A stretch of 64,000 bases of DNA from assembly GCF_000003815.2 (NCBI RefSeq), contig NC_049983.1, positions 224,962-288,961 of the forward strand, read 5' to 3'. The DNA is from Branchiostoma floridae. Its lineage: Eukaryota > Chordata > Leptocardii > Amphioxiformes > Branchiostomatidae. Below are positions 33,514-44,717 of the stretch, piece by piece (the stretch's first letter is position 1; each line of letters begins with the position of its first letter). Below the pieces are notes generated by a model that saw only the letters and a list, made by a program, of their open reading frames with translations, made no database searches and was not told where the DNA came from. The position numbers were made by a program, and so were the translations under genes.

Positions 33514-36500
33514 CTGGAGGAGAACTGGTCAAGGAAAGTAACACGCACAAGGTCGAGAAAAAGATCACACTCATAAATCCATACAACAACATGATAAGAC
33601 AGAAAGTTATATATACTGAGATACAAATTTAAAAGTGCATACAATACAACGTGTTAAAAATAAGATAATGTGAAAATACGTATCTAAAGTGAAAGACCCA
33701 AACTGTAAGAAATGGCTGCCAGAAATTTTACTACATTGGTAAGTCGTCTATAAGTAATGTACTTTTATTTTGAAACAAACAGTCAATTTTTTTCACCCTT
33801 GAAGGTTAAGGCTGTGCTGCTTATTATCATTGAACCCTGACTATGGCCAAAATATTGGACTGGTGAAGAAATTGTGGTCAAATGTACTTGTAACGAACTT
33901 GTACGTTGTCTATTTATTCATTATTTGAGTAATATATGGATGACATCCTCTGAGAACCCCAAAACTAGTGCAAGCATGCGAATGAAAAAGACATGGTACT
34001 ACTGCTAGTAAATGATATCAATACAACTTGATTTTACCAAACACAATTCTAATCCTGATACTTAAGAATTATAATCCATAAAAAAAATCACCAATTGATC
34101 AGGCCTTATACCAAATAAAGTTCGCATTTTGTTGTGGTATTTTTTTTTCATTTTTTTTTTCAGTTATGTAGATGTTAGGCTGTCATACTACTCATATGTA
34201 ACATGATAAAGATAGGAGCTTTTCAAAATAATAGCAGGATTGCTACAGAAATATTTTAACATAACATTATTGACTTTGGAATGTCTCTTTCCTGTATCAC
34301 ACAGCAATATTTGGTAACAAGACTCCATTGTGCAAATCTGAAAATTACATTATCACACTGGACTAAGTCACTGTAGGTTGAGACACACCCCAAAATTTTG
34401 AAATACATCTACATATAGCTCAACACACATTATTGTTTGATATGAACATATATACTGCTTGCCAAATCTACTTTCAGCCCTCTGTATAATATTTGCATTG
34501 TTTTGAATGTCAGCAAGCAAGTCGTATGGCTTTAAGCAAAAGAGTCAATTACTAATGTGAACCATTATAAACCAAGGGCATGTAACAGACATTCATCAAA
34601 AGTTCAATTTTTTACGTAGAAAAATTTTGTTTTAGACCGCATTCATACTAAAAAAAATGCTTTGGTCACATTGAATCAACTCATTATGTCTAAAGACGAA
34701 TCAATTCTTAGAGTAGGAATGCTCCTAATGATTTAGATTTTCTGCAAAACAGTTACTTTGCAAACCACAGTAGAAAAAAAATTACGGTCATTTTGTGACG
34801 AATGATATCAACAATATGTGCAACTTCGGGACTAAACGGGTTTTCTGAAAGCGGGAGTGAATGCATTTCCTGAATGAGATGATAATAGAAAAATTCTGAA
34901 CGCTTTTGGTAATCAAATCTTATATTTTTGAGCCAATAATAGACTGTAAATGTACAGGTAAATCTGATATATTAGTGAATGCATTTCCTGAATCAGTTAC
35001 AAAAATTCTGAATGCTTTCGGTAATCAAACCTTAAGATTTTTGAGCCAATAATAGACTAGCCTATGAAATGTATGGGTAAATCTGATATATTGTTGTGTT
35101 TGGATTGTTATTGTGGCCAAGGATGTTCACCGAAATGTAACACCGCGCTCACACAATGCCCCCATAGCCGACCGCAGTCTAATTGTTACAATAATCAACA
35201 TGAGAACGTCTCTAAGTTGTAATGGGGCGAAAAGCCCCCGTGTCAATGTGAGCTTTGAGTCAACCTGTCTGTGTGCCATGTTTGCATTGACTGCCACCCT
35301 CGCTTTTCTAAACAGTGCCAAATGGACTACTACGGTACATAGAGACTGTGGATTTTTGGCGTGTGTTAACAGTAAGTGTGGCACACAAAACTCAGGCATT
35401 TAAAGCTACAAAAATAGGCTTACTAAAGTCCCATGCGTGACCTTTTAACATCCTTTAATCTCTTTCTTCCATGTCAGTTTGGGAGAGAATTCTCATGTTT
35501 CACGCTAATTCCCCAACAACACATCTTTATTCCTCTGAGATTTGGATGAATTTTTAACTAAGACCAACTGAATATGGATAGAAATATGTCCTAACATTAA
35601 GATCACAGCCTTCCAATGAGTGCAAGGTTTTGAATTTTGCTCAAGCATAAAAATATTGCTTCTATGTCCTTCTTTTAGGAAAAATAACTGCTTTTGCTAA
35701 TTTTAGTTCCCCTATGGGGGGGTCATAAATTGATCAGCTGGCTTTTATTGCTCACTAATTACCTGGGGTGTGATTTTTTTTTTATTTTTCTCTACAAGAA
35801 GACGGTGGAAAGGAAATCTGTGTTCTACCTTTGTGCGAAGAACCTTTTCAAATTATAACACAAGGAGCATTATGTCCTTATCAGCGAGAGTAAACGAAAA
35901 GACAGTTTTACAGGTGTGGTAAGTAAATTATGTTGTTGTTCTGTGTGACTTGCCGAGTACAGTAACATAATGTACTCTCCACGCAGAGGCCAGTATTTTA
36001 AGGCATTTTAAGTGGGCTGGGTCACGGGAGGACAAAAAGAAAATCTGACAAAATCGGACGTCAGGTAAAATCGCCTAAAACTTTAGTAAAAGATGCCCCA
36101 AATGAGCCAGAGTTAAACCTATGCTTGGAAAGTAACAATGAAAGACCTAGGGATAAACAATTTGGCTGGGGAGATTTAAAGGGACTTTCTGTAAGATTTC
36201 GGCCCCAAAATTGAAGATGATCTCGAGAACAAAGCCTTCACATTAATGACATTTACATTGCACAACCACTTTTCAGTATATTTGCATCATTGGTTGGTAC
36301 TTGGATACTTTGAATAGATGGTATTTCAGATATTTTGTGAATTATGCAAAATCAGGCTGACCAAGGTCCGCTGAGTTTCTGAAACCATCTCAATTATATT
36401 GACCCTCCCGGTGTAAACAACAACCACTGGTAGGCTAACTGGCTAATTATTTTGGCACACCTGGATAAGAAATTCTACAGGATTAATCTAATTAAATTTT

Positions 36501-36574
36501 GCTATGTAAAAAAAAAAAACTAATTTCTATGTTGACTTGATATTACATATTGAACCTTTAAGATGAAAGGATAC
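33514..36574 (-). other. Cav1 intron between the two recognised exons
   Basis: A 3061-bp intron with donor AA|GTATCC at 36574 and acceptor CCTCCAG|G at 33514. It is mostly AT-rich. It holds a two-unit tandem duplication (34859-35093) and a region with long open frames on both strands (35113-35403) that I do not regard as coding. Confidence 0.7.
34859..35093. repeat. 118-bp tandem duplication
   Basis: Two units start GAATGCATTTCCTGAAT at 34859 and 34977. They share TTGAGCCAATAATAGACT and GGTAAATCTGATATATT. Confidence 0.8.
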
Positions 36575-36914
36575 TTCCATTCTACGATGTACATGCAGGC
36601 CCTGCGGATGGGATTCTTCAGGCCCAGACAGAAGAGGGCACGCGGGGGCCAGTACGGGCCCTGCTGCCGCTGCTTGCGCTTGTTGGCTGCGGCCGTCATG
36701 ACGGACAGGGTGGTCTGCCAGCGGTTGCTGAGCGGGGGTGGGTTCGGCGACTGAGCGAGGGTGGCCCCGAAGCTGGTGCTGGTGCTAGCCGGTGGTGCTG
36801 GTGCTGGTGGTGGGAGAGTCGGACTTGGACTGGTGCTGTTGTTCCGCTGTGTGCTGCTACTACTGTATCTCCGTCTGTCCGGGAGGTCGGTCCGCTTTCG
36901 ACCATTATTCACAC
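36575..36914 (-). CDS. Cav1: Cav1 exon encoding the cytoplasmic N-terminus
   Basis: This 340-bp exon follows a strong acceptor (TCTTCTTCCTCCACAG at 36915-36930) and ends AA|GTATCC. Only phase 1 entry gives an open frame, so the upstream exon must end with the first base of a codon. The peptide begins with a basic, Ser/Pro-rich low-complexity region (about residues 1-65). Next comes WQTTLSVM, a basic run KRKQRQQ, and finally [16 protein letters not shown] and IVEWK. The last block matches vertebrate Cav1 N-termini almost residue for residue. WQTTL sits where Cav1.2/Cav1.3 carry the calmodulin-binding NSCaTE element (tryptophan with a hydrophobic residue four places on). Upstream start codon and first exon are not identified. 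Confidence 0.93.
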
Positions 36915-39762
36915 CTGTGGAGGAAGAAGACACAGGTGTGTTTACCTGAGTGACGTAATAACAATGACAAGATAGACGGGACCGCTATGTCATGATCCTG
37001 ACGGTACACCGGCACAAGGGCGCTGCCCTGACTCACACAGCCTGGCGTCTTTTACGCATCAAGATCTAAAGCCTTAACCTGTAGAATAACACAGATAAGT
37101 ACAAGACTTTGCACCATACTGGAAGAGATAGCGCCAACAGTTTAGAGACAAACGATATGTCAAAACCACACGGAACGAACACAAGCGGCAACCCGCGCCA
37201 TTTTTCAAACGCTACGTTAAACCACAAGCTGTGAGAAACACTGATTTTTCTCTAGTGTTCTCCACAAAATCACGGTACAAGTGCTCAAAGACGACACCAC
37301 GACATATCTACTCCTGTTGTGCGCCGTTACCAGTCGGTTCGAGCTCCATAACTGTGTTTTCTTGACGTGAATTTTGCGGGAAACAGCGCTCAGTCCCCAC
37401 TCGAGTGCTCCGCCATGATTTTGCTCATTGACAGCAGTGTATTACATCCGGTGTAGCGGCCCATGCGGTCCACCGCCTTTTACCATCCCGGAAGAGCAAT
37501 AATTAGTCCCTAGAAACAATTTTATCAGTGACGTTAGGAATCAAAGATGTCAAAATCTTACAGTACTCTTATGTGGGAATCTGTTATCATTTTCCAACAT
37601 ATGATTAATGATTTAAAAGGGTGAGGTTAGGGAAACGTTACGTGTAAATGGGTGAGGACAATTTTACAGCGACACACTGACGATTTTCAAGCAGATATTG
37701 GGTGGAAGATCGTGCGTTTGTTTATTCGTAATAATTAGGTTTTCAGTGGATGCAAGGCAGAGAAGCCAGGCTGTAAGAAAACGACAACAATCTTCCACCG
37801 GTAACATCTGCTTGGAGATAAGGATATTTGATCCGCCCGGGCCCAGCGCACTCTGAGCACGCGCGCCAAGACTTGTCCAATGGCTTCATACCCAGAATAC
37901 GCCGGGCATGCCTCACATATTTCGCCGCACGTTCTGCTGAGCGGACGGGAACAGAAATCGTTGGAAATAAATGTATATAATCTAAAAATTCAAGGATTCC
38001 ATCGTGCCCCTACAACACGTCTCCCGTTAATATTATGACGAACAGTCCCCAAGTGACATACAAGGAACGGGATACTCCTATCTAAACATCGTCCTAGCAT
38101 CGCCTGATATGGGGAGTCTAGGACCCAGGAATAACCCTATACGCCCATATTTGTATCTCAACAACGTACTCGCTTAAAGAACGGAAAATAACGCCTACAT
38201 CAAAACCCAAAGCGTTCAATAAACGCAGGGCCATTTTCTACGACATCCGAAATCAAAGAAATGCGATGCCGCGATTGCTTTGGCTGTGAATACGGCGATA
38301 ACAAATTAAATTGCAATGAATTTTGGCTGGCGCTAGGCAAGAGAGCGAGGGGAGTGCATGGTGAATCACTCACAACTACCTCCACTCTATCTCCATCAAG
38401 GTACCCACTAAACCAGCGCTAAGAAATGATCTAATATTTCACCCATCTCCCAAACCCTACATGACATGCAGATTTTGTGGTAATCGCTAAAAAGAAAGCA
38501 CTGTACCTCAGCCTCGTAGACGAGAGTGTGGGAGCAGCCATCTTGCATTTTTCCAATAGCAGAATTAATAATAGATTTGCCAAAATGAGGTCAATCTCCA
38601 TACACTTTTTATATGCTCATGAATATTCAAGAGCACAATCACACCCCTGTGTCACTCAACGTGATAGCGAACGCCTGCCTTTTCGGTCCGGTTATCGGAG
38701 GAAATGTTTGGACATGGCCGCCCGTTTTCTAATTGGCTTCATCGCGGGTACGAGGAGGCGTTGTTGACAGGCGCTTTTGGAGCCTTCCCTAGCCTTAGCG
38801 CTGTCATCTGCCAGATGACTGCTTAAATATTGATGAAGATTCACGCTTGGGTGCACACATCTACAGCTAGATGGCGTTTGGGGGTCGACAATACTGGGAA
38901 CTGCACAACCCGATAACAGCGATTGATGGATATTGCTCTGTCTCAAAACACGCGTGCAGTCAGTAAATACAAACAAACGTTAACGAGAAAATATACAACC
39001 AAGAATATTAATAAGAGAAGCTCGGCTTTGCACAAGTTATATATGTCCCGACTGTATGAGGTATTGAAATTGTGAGGCTCGTTTAGGGAAATCTTGGTGT
39101 GCCCTCTAGTTTCGCATCGTGGAATTGACTTGTCAATATCTGACTTCTTCAGTGAATTGCCCGATGTAAAATAATGGCGTTCCCAGTCGAAGATCAGAAA
39201 GGATCTCTTTTGGCACCTAGCCGAAATCATCTGAAGGTGTGCTGCTGGGCACAAAAGTGCCATTCTGAGATTTTTAGCATCAATTTCCAATCGACGTGGT
39301 ATTTCTTGTGTTTGAGATTTACTTATAATATTTACTCCCTTCCTAGTTAAGCAATTGGACTTGGAATACTTATGGAAAATTTGCCGTTACAAAACGCAAT
39401 CGATGTATATTGGAAGGAATACTCAGCCGCAAGATCTAGAATGCGATTTGAAGTCAATGAACCCAATTTGAATATCTCTCAATCGGTACTGACTCAGAAG
39501 CTGTATTGATTGCTTTTGTAATTGTGAAAACGGGTATCGCGTTGGAAGAGATCTTTCTGTTATCAGTAATTCTTCACAACTTCGAGTGCCTTCAATATCT
39601 TATCTTTACATTCATGGTTAATATTTTTTGTTTTGGCTCATTTGGAGCAAAGTAGTGGTTTAGAGTCAATTCCACATTACCAAGTGGGTGTTTCTTGCAT
39701 TTTCTTCTTAGCTTTAAGCTTTGTAACAGTCTAACGTCTAATTGAGTGACTGTTTAGAACAA
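36915..39762. other. Upstream region of Cav1, partly CpG-rich
   Basis: CpG density is raised at about 36950-38800, consistent with 5-prime gene territory. No further Cav1 coding exon could be assigned. A minus-strand open frame at 38943-39290 (115 codons, with a hydrophobic C-terminal stretch) has no recognisable relatives and is not called. Confidence 0.4.
38507..38548 (-). promoter_or_regulatory. Candidate 5-prime exon/start region with YY1-like site
   Basis: On the minus strand CAAGATGGCTGC (a YY1-type AAGATGGC motif often placed at transcription or translation starts) is followed by a short frame and a donor-like TGAG|GTACAG at 38507/38506. The phase does not fit the strong acceptor of the 36575-36914 exon. 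It may be an untranslated first exon of Cav1, another transcript, or chance. Confidence 0.25.
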
Positions 39763-39777
39763 TTTCAAACATTTTTT

Positions 39778-40055
39778 TTTTTCTATTTTCCTTTTGGACA
39801 GACGAGGACAATGTGGCACTGCACTCAAGTTTTTTATATTAACAGTGCCACATACACGGTACAGACAGAAGGTAAAGGTAGTCTTTTACCTCCCCGACCG
39901 AAGTCAGGTACCCATTTTTACACCTGGGTGAAGTGAGGAAGGTCATGTCAAGTGCCTTTCCCAAGGGCACAACGTCGGGGGCACGGTGAGGATCGAACTA
40001 GGAACCTATAGATTCCGAGCCGAACGCTCTACCAGTTACGCCACGCCCGACGCCG
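39778..40055 (-). mobile_element. Intact tRNA-derived SINE with 15-bp target duplication
   Basis: TTTCAAACATTTTTT flanks both sides (39763-39777 and 40056-40070). Reading the minus strand, a tRNA-like head has A box TGGCGTAACTGGTAGAGCG and B box AGTTCGATCC. The body reads GTGCCCTTGGGAAAGGCACTTGAC and CACCCAGGTGTAAAAATGGGTACCTG, a conserved invertebrate SINE central domain. A tail region contains an 11-bp hairpin (ATGTGGCACTG at 39811-39821 with CAGTGCCACAT at 39843-39853) and an A-rich end. Confidence 0.85.
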
Positions 40056-40299
40056 TTTCAAACATTTTTTGACGTTCTAAATATTTCAGCTGTATTACTA
40101 CATATGTAAGAAACATTTAAGATTTAAATACATTATTTGTGTTGGTTTCTAAACTGTTCCAACATAGTTTCATCTATTGTAAGAGTGTGCCAATGAATGA
40201 CCAGACAGTCCGTTAAAAAGATTCCAGTTCGTTTTCTCGCCCGTGCTATATCATCATTAAGCTATCTAATTTACATACCAGAACCATAACGATCCGTCA

Positions 40300-40480
40300 A
40301 CCCTTTCTAGTTCTTGCTCGAGTTATTCTCTTCCAAAGTATGAAACGTAACCAGCTCCTACAGTTCTGAAAATAGCAGTTAGGGGGCCCAAACCTACAGC
40401 ACTTATTCTCTGCCCTAAGAAATATCCACAGCTCAAAATCACGACCATGCATATATATATGCCATGTCCACTGACTGTTG
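40300..40480 (-). repeat. LINE/SINE 3-prime-type fragment
   Basis: The segment carries the phrase AGTTAGGGGGCCCAAACC together with CAAAATCACGACCATG and TTGCTCGAGTTATTCTC. It resembles the fragments at 50130-50340 and 54960-55090. Confidence 0.4.
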
Positions 40481-40622
40481 TAGTACCGTAACAAGCCGCT
40501 AGTGGTCCACAATCTAGCCATTTGAACAAGGCCATATCAAGTCCTATCTGTATACAAAAATATCAATACAATCCATTCAGACATTTTCCAAGTATGCTGT
40601 TCATCCACAAATACATACACAC

Positions 40623-40835
40623 TAGGGGTGGGTACCGGTACAGAAAATTCAGGTCCAGGTCCGGTTCAGGTCCAAAGGATCAGGTCCAGGTCCGAATGCC
40701 TGATGAAATAAACTGTTAATTTTCTAATAGGTCCAACAACCGGTCCACCTAATTTTTTCAGGTCCGGTTTTTCTGGACCGGTCCAATATGAAAAACCGGT
40801 TTTGTACCAGTACGCTGTACCGGTACCCAGCCCTG
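40623..40835. mobile_element. hAT element with GGTCCAGG repeats, copy 2 (213 bp)
   Basis: The termini TAGGGGTGGGTACCGGTAC and GTACCGGTACCCAGCCCTG are inverted repeats. ATACACAC is duplicated exactly on both sides (40615-40622 and 40836-40843). Internally deleted relative to 18191-18616. Confidence 0.85.
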
Positions 40836-40843
40836 ATACACAC

Positions 40844-42498
40844 GATTACACAAACATTACCAAAAACATAATAACCTTCTTAGCAAAGGTAAAAATGAAT
40901 GCGCGCGTGCTTTGTGTCAAGTTCCCAGTCGTATCATCGATAAAAGCAGCATTCAATATAAAACAATGAATGAACAATGGGGATATCTTGTTTCAACTTT
41001 TTATATCGTCAATGTTTATACAAATTAAGGTACTAGTACCTACCAGGCTCCACAAGTCGCAAACTGTACCCCTCTGCCATCTAACTAACTCCTCTGGTGT
41101 GTTTTTTTTTGTCTTATTTGGCCAATTTCTACTATTATATATTTTACAGTGACCTGTGGAACCTGGTAAAGGCTATGTACTAGTACTACTGTCACTGTAC
41201 AACAATGATGTGAAAGTGATCGAGAGATCATCTATAATCATAAGGTGTCCCTCACTATTCTGTTATTGTTGTTTTTAAAGTTATAACTTTTCTAAGAGGA
41301 TGTTCTGATCCTAATTGCTAGTTATCAATGTATAATACATATGGCTATTGCACGAACCCTAGCGAGGGTTCCTTGTATGTATCTAAGTCGCGCTGGCATT
41401 CAGTTTATGTATCTGTGTGTATACAGTATAGGGAGGCGGGGTGGTACACAGTAACTTTTGGGGAGTGCACACACATAGAAACGCAATTCTCTCATCACTA
41501 AACCAACATCAAAACAGATCTATTATGCATGGATTGTTCGGGAAAAATAGTTGTGCTTACAATTTTCTATATTGGAAAACAACTTTACAACATTTTCATT
41601 ACTCAAATTGTCGGTCGACCAAAAATAGGCTAGGGTTAGCAAGCTTATGCTAGAGTAGGGTATAACGGCAAACACAAACACTTTTTTTTCATTCTTTGAC
41701 AAAGAAAATGTGTCCTCCTCCCTAGCTTTAGAGTCCCGACCTGTGTTTAGATAATCAATCTTTAAGAAGATGTAACGTTAATGCTATGGGCTTCTACGTT
41801 TTTGCTCCTTCAAGTTGTGTGTTATATGAACAAGTTTATTTGCAAAATAATACCCGAAGACTAATTGCAGGAACATTCTCGAGGAAACAAAATACAATGC
41901 AGTACATAGCAGTAATGTCTATTCAGCTGAAGTTGCATCTTATTATTGGATTTGACTTCTTCTTAGAAGGCAGTGGTTAATGAACTGTCCCACACCCTGC
42001 AAAATAAGTGGGTTTGTGATAGTGTCATTTTATATGATAGTGTCATTTCTGCGTCCTCTTTTTTCCTATTCTCAAAAAAAAGGAAGCCAAAATTCACCTC
42101 CTCCGAGGCTCCACGCAAATCCGGAACTTTCGGACTCATAGAAGAAGACCTTTATTGCTTGACAATTGTATGTGATACAATATATGGTAACAACTATTAC
42201 ACAAAGTACAAAACAAGGGTATAGGATATATATTTCTCATATTACCGCTAAAGTCCAGCATGTGTTGGTTTGTGTAAAACTCGCTATGTACTACCGCAAA
42301 ATTAAAACGTGCTATTTTGTCAAGCCTTTGGTCAAACTGCCCTTATGAGTATTCTCAGTCCTTCGAGCCATTGCATATACCTTCTTTGATCGTTCTTGTC
42401 AATATATCAAACAATATCAATGAAACATCGACTACTTCAGCCGAGTCTTCCACGATGAACAAGACAACCTACAGGTGCCTCGTACAAATTAAGACTAG
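40844..42498. other. Non-coding stretch
   Basis: No gene or named repeat is recognised. A short inverted AACCCTAGCGAGGGTT occurs at about 41356-41371. Confidence 0.35.
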
Positions 42499-42577
42499 TA
42501 GCCTGGAGTCCAGTCTTGTTCGCTTTAGAGTCCGCTTCGGGAGCGAACTAAGGCAAACAATGCTGGCCTCCAGGCTA
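42499..42577. repeat. 79-bp palindromic element
   Basis: The outer arms TAGCCTGGAGTCCAG and CTGGCCTCCAGGCTA pair with one mismatch. The inner arms GTTCGCT and AGCGAAC also pair around TCCGCTTCGG. It probably forms a cruciform or is a tiny MITE. No flanking duplication is evident. Confidence 0.6.
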
Positions 42578-43067
42578 ACAAGTAATGACTTGTTCTATCA
42601 CAAATACCATATCTCTGGCACGTAATAGTATGCTTTTCTAAAAGCAGACATCCGTATGATATAGGTTTTGATACAAGCTGTTTTTCAATGGATGCGTAGC
42701 CTTACATAATGTATGGTTCTCCTATATCCTATCACAAATACCATATCGATCGCCCACTTCTATGTCCATGTTATTGGCACGCATATGTAATGCTCTTCTC
42801 TAAGCAAATGTTTTTTTTTTGGGGGGGGGGGGGGTAGCTAGCAGTGATCGCAATCTTAAAAGTTTCCCTCCTGCTTGAAGAATGACTTTAAAGTTTCCTT
42901 GAATAAGTAGGAAAGCGAAGGCGTACTACGTCATCAATAATGGGCAACACGTGTATACCCGTGTGTAACGTAAGGTGATTGGTGATAGATATTTCACGTT
43001 TACGTGAGTAAAACAACGTTTCCTTCGGCTTTGCAAATGTACGAAGGTTCTTGGCCTTTGTTGATAA
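42578..43067. other. Non-coding stretch with G-run
   Basis: A T9/G12 run (about 42811-42833) is the only marked feature. No coding is seen. Confidence 0.35.
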
Positions 43068-43819
43068 GACCATGTTGATTTGATCATATGGATGATATCC
43101 TCTGGCGAACCCCAAATTTGCTTCGAGCGCGCAAAAAAAAAAAAGTTGAACAAAAAACTTCATTATGAAATCTAAGTGGTCTAGAAGGTTGAACAAATGA
43201 CACAGGGTATGGTATACCGAACAACGCATCCTTCATTTTTGCTCTTTTACATGTTCTTCTATTACCTTGGAATTGACCTTGCCATTCTATGACATTAGTA
43301 GACTGTCAACAAAAGTGTAACAAGCCAGATGGACTATGTTCGGACACGTATTGAGGATGCCAACCAACACACCTGCCCAACAGGCCTTGGAATTTGCCTT
43401 GATTGGTTCCAACACCTACGAAGCCCGAAAAGGAAGGCACTGCAAGAACCTTCTGGGCTTACTGAGGGCAGACCTCAAAGAAAGAGGACTCGGGCCATTA
43501 CGGTCAGAAAGGAAACTAAGGGAGCTCAGGGAGCTGGCAATGAAAAGGACGAAGTGGAAAGAGTTGAAGAAAGACTGATTGCAGCTGCAGAGTGTCCAGA
43601 CCACTGCAGCAGCAGGACACAGTGGACTACTACTAGTAGACGTTTTCCGATATCTTTTCAGTCTACGGCATATCTTTGCAATGTTCTCCTTAATTTCAGT
43701 TGCTTTGTACGATTTACAGTATGGTTGAAAACTTCTTCTTTATTTAATTTTTGGAAGCGGCCAAAAATTGATGCGCGCGCGGATGTCATCCATAGAATCA
43801 AGTCAAAATGGATTACGCC
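43068..43819. mobile_element. TIR element (GATTTGATCATATGGATGATATCC family) carrying a LINE fragment
   Basis: The left end CCATGTTGATTTGATCATAT + GGATGATATCC is mirrored by the right end GGATGTCATCC + ATAGAATCAAGTCAAAATGG. TAA precedes the left end and TTA follows the right end. Other ends of the family lie at about 739-772, 4025-4114, 49341-49401 and 57470-57720. The LINE-derived piece at 43330-43578 interrupts its interior. Confidence 0.65.
43330..43578 (+). pseudogene. LINE ORF2 C-terminal fragment (non-LTR retrotransposon)
   Basis: The frame from 43336 reads MFGHVLRMPTNTPAQQALEF, then RKGRHCKNLLGLLRADLKERGL and ends in RELAMKRTKWKELKKD. The W/FGHVLRMP start, the R-G/KGR linker, LRADLKE and the final R-W-x-x-L are the usual tail of reverse transcriptases of several LINE clades. 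Only this last 80 residues remain, with no catalytic YADD region. It is a dead fragment. Confidence 0.7.
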
Positions 43820-44010
43820 TTAAGCCACAGCAAGTAAATTTTATGGATGACATCATTAAAAAAATCCCTTTCGGTGATGGTCAGATAGACCAAATTGGGC
43901 AAACATGTCGTGTTGTAGCCTAATAGTCATACTTGTAGAAGCGACAATAGGGAGGTAGCCATATAGTTGCAGAAGTGAAACTTGTTCGATAGTTGCAAAA
44001 GTGCAACCAA

Positions 44011-44717
44011 AAGGGGTGGGTATCGGTACAGAAAATTCAGGTCCAGGTCCGGTTCAGGTCCAGAGGATTAGGTCCAAGTCCGTACATGAACCTAGACCTG
44101 ATTCAGTATGTGAAGACTTGTAAATGAACGCATCCTCCTAACGCCCGGTCCCCAACGGCACTACCTTATGGGGCCCTGCTGTCCCAGGCCCTACCTACGG
44201 GTATTATGATTGTCGCCACAAACAAGCTGTCAACCAATCAGAGAACAGGCCTTCCTTGGGCTTCATTTTGTCGGAAGCTGTCTCGCAAAGGCCGCTGGGA
44301 AGCTATCAGCCAATCATGTTACGTATTACCATGACTTTGTTTGCTCACCATGCCAACGCCCGATCCCCAACGGCTGACTGCCCATATAAGGGCAAGCTCA
44401 TTAATATGTAATAAGTAGGGCGGGTAATACCGCCGGCAAAAGGGAAGGAAAGCAGAGTACAGTCAGGAATAAATGACTGACGGTACTCTGCTGTAGGAGA
44501 ATGAAATGAACGACACTCTACTTGATGTATCGCCCGTGTCATTTTCTTCGCCCGTTAGGACCCGAAACGTGTAAAAGTCGGTTCATAGTATCTGTTTATT
44601 TTCTATTAGGTCCAACCTCCGGCTACCGAATTTTTTCAGGTTAATTTTTTTTCGGACCGGTCCAACAAAAGAACAAAACGGTTTTGTACTGGTACGATGT
44701 ACCCGTACCCACCCCTA
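44011..44717. mobile_element. hAT element with GGTCCAGG repeats, copy 3, itself interrupted
   Basis: The ends AAGGGGTGGGTATCGGTAC and GTACCCGTACCCACCCCTA are inverted repeats. GCAACCAA (44003-44010) and CCAACCAA (44718-44725) form a 7-of-8 duplication. Sister copies of the host element read across the site. Its length of 707 bp against 426 bp for copy 1 is explained by the LTR-like insert. Confidence 0.75.
44109..44585 (+). mobile_element. Probable solo LTR inside the hAT element
   Basis: This 477-bp segment starts TGTGAAG and ends GGTTCA. It is flanked by CAGTA and TAGTA (4 of 5 match). It has promoter order: two CCAAT boxes (CAACCAATCAG at about 44230, CAGCCAATCATG at about 44306), a CATATAAG TATA-like box at about 44383, and AATAAA at 44468-44473. 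The AATAAA lies in a hairpin loop (CAGAGTAC / GTACTCTG arms). No internal retroelement genes remain. Class is inferred. Confidence 0.5.

Noticed and set aside
35113-35403. Overlapping open frames of about 90 codons on both strands within the Cav1 intron
   Set aside because: No family match. Open frames on both strands over the same bases suggest base composition rather than coding.
36563-36949. Plus-strand frames opposite the Cav1 N-terminal exon
   Set aside because: They are antisense shadows of a GC-rich coding exon with firm homology on the minus strand.
38943-39290. 115-codon minus-strand frame with a hydrophobic C-terminal segment
   Set aside because: The hydrophobic stretch alone is weak evidence. 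No homologue is recognised and the phase does not link to the Cav1 exons.
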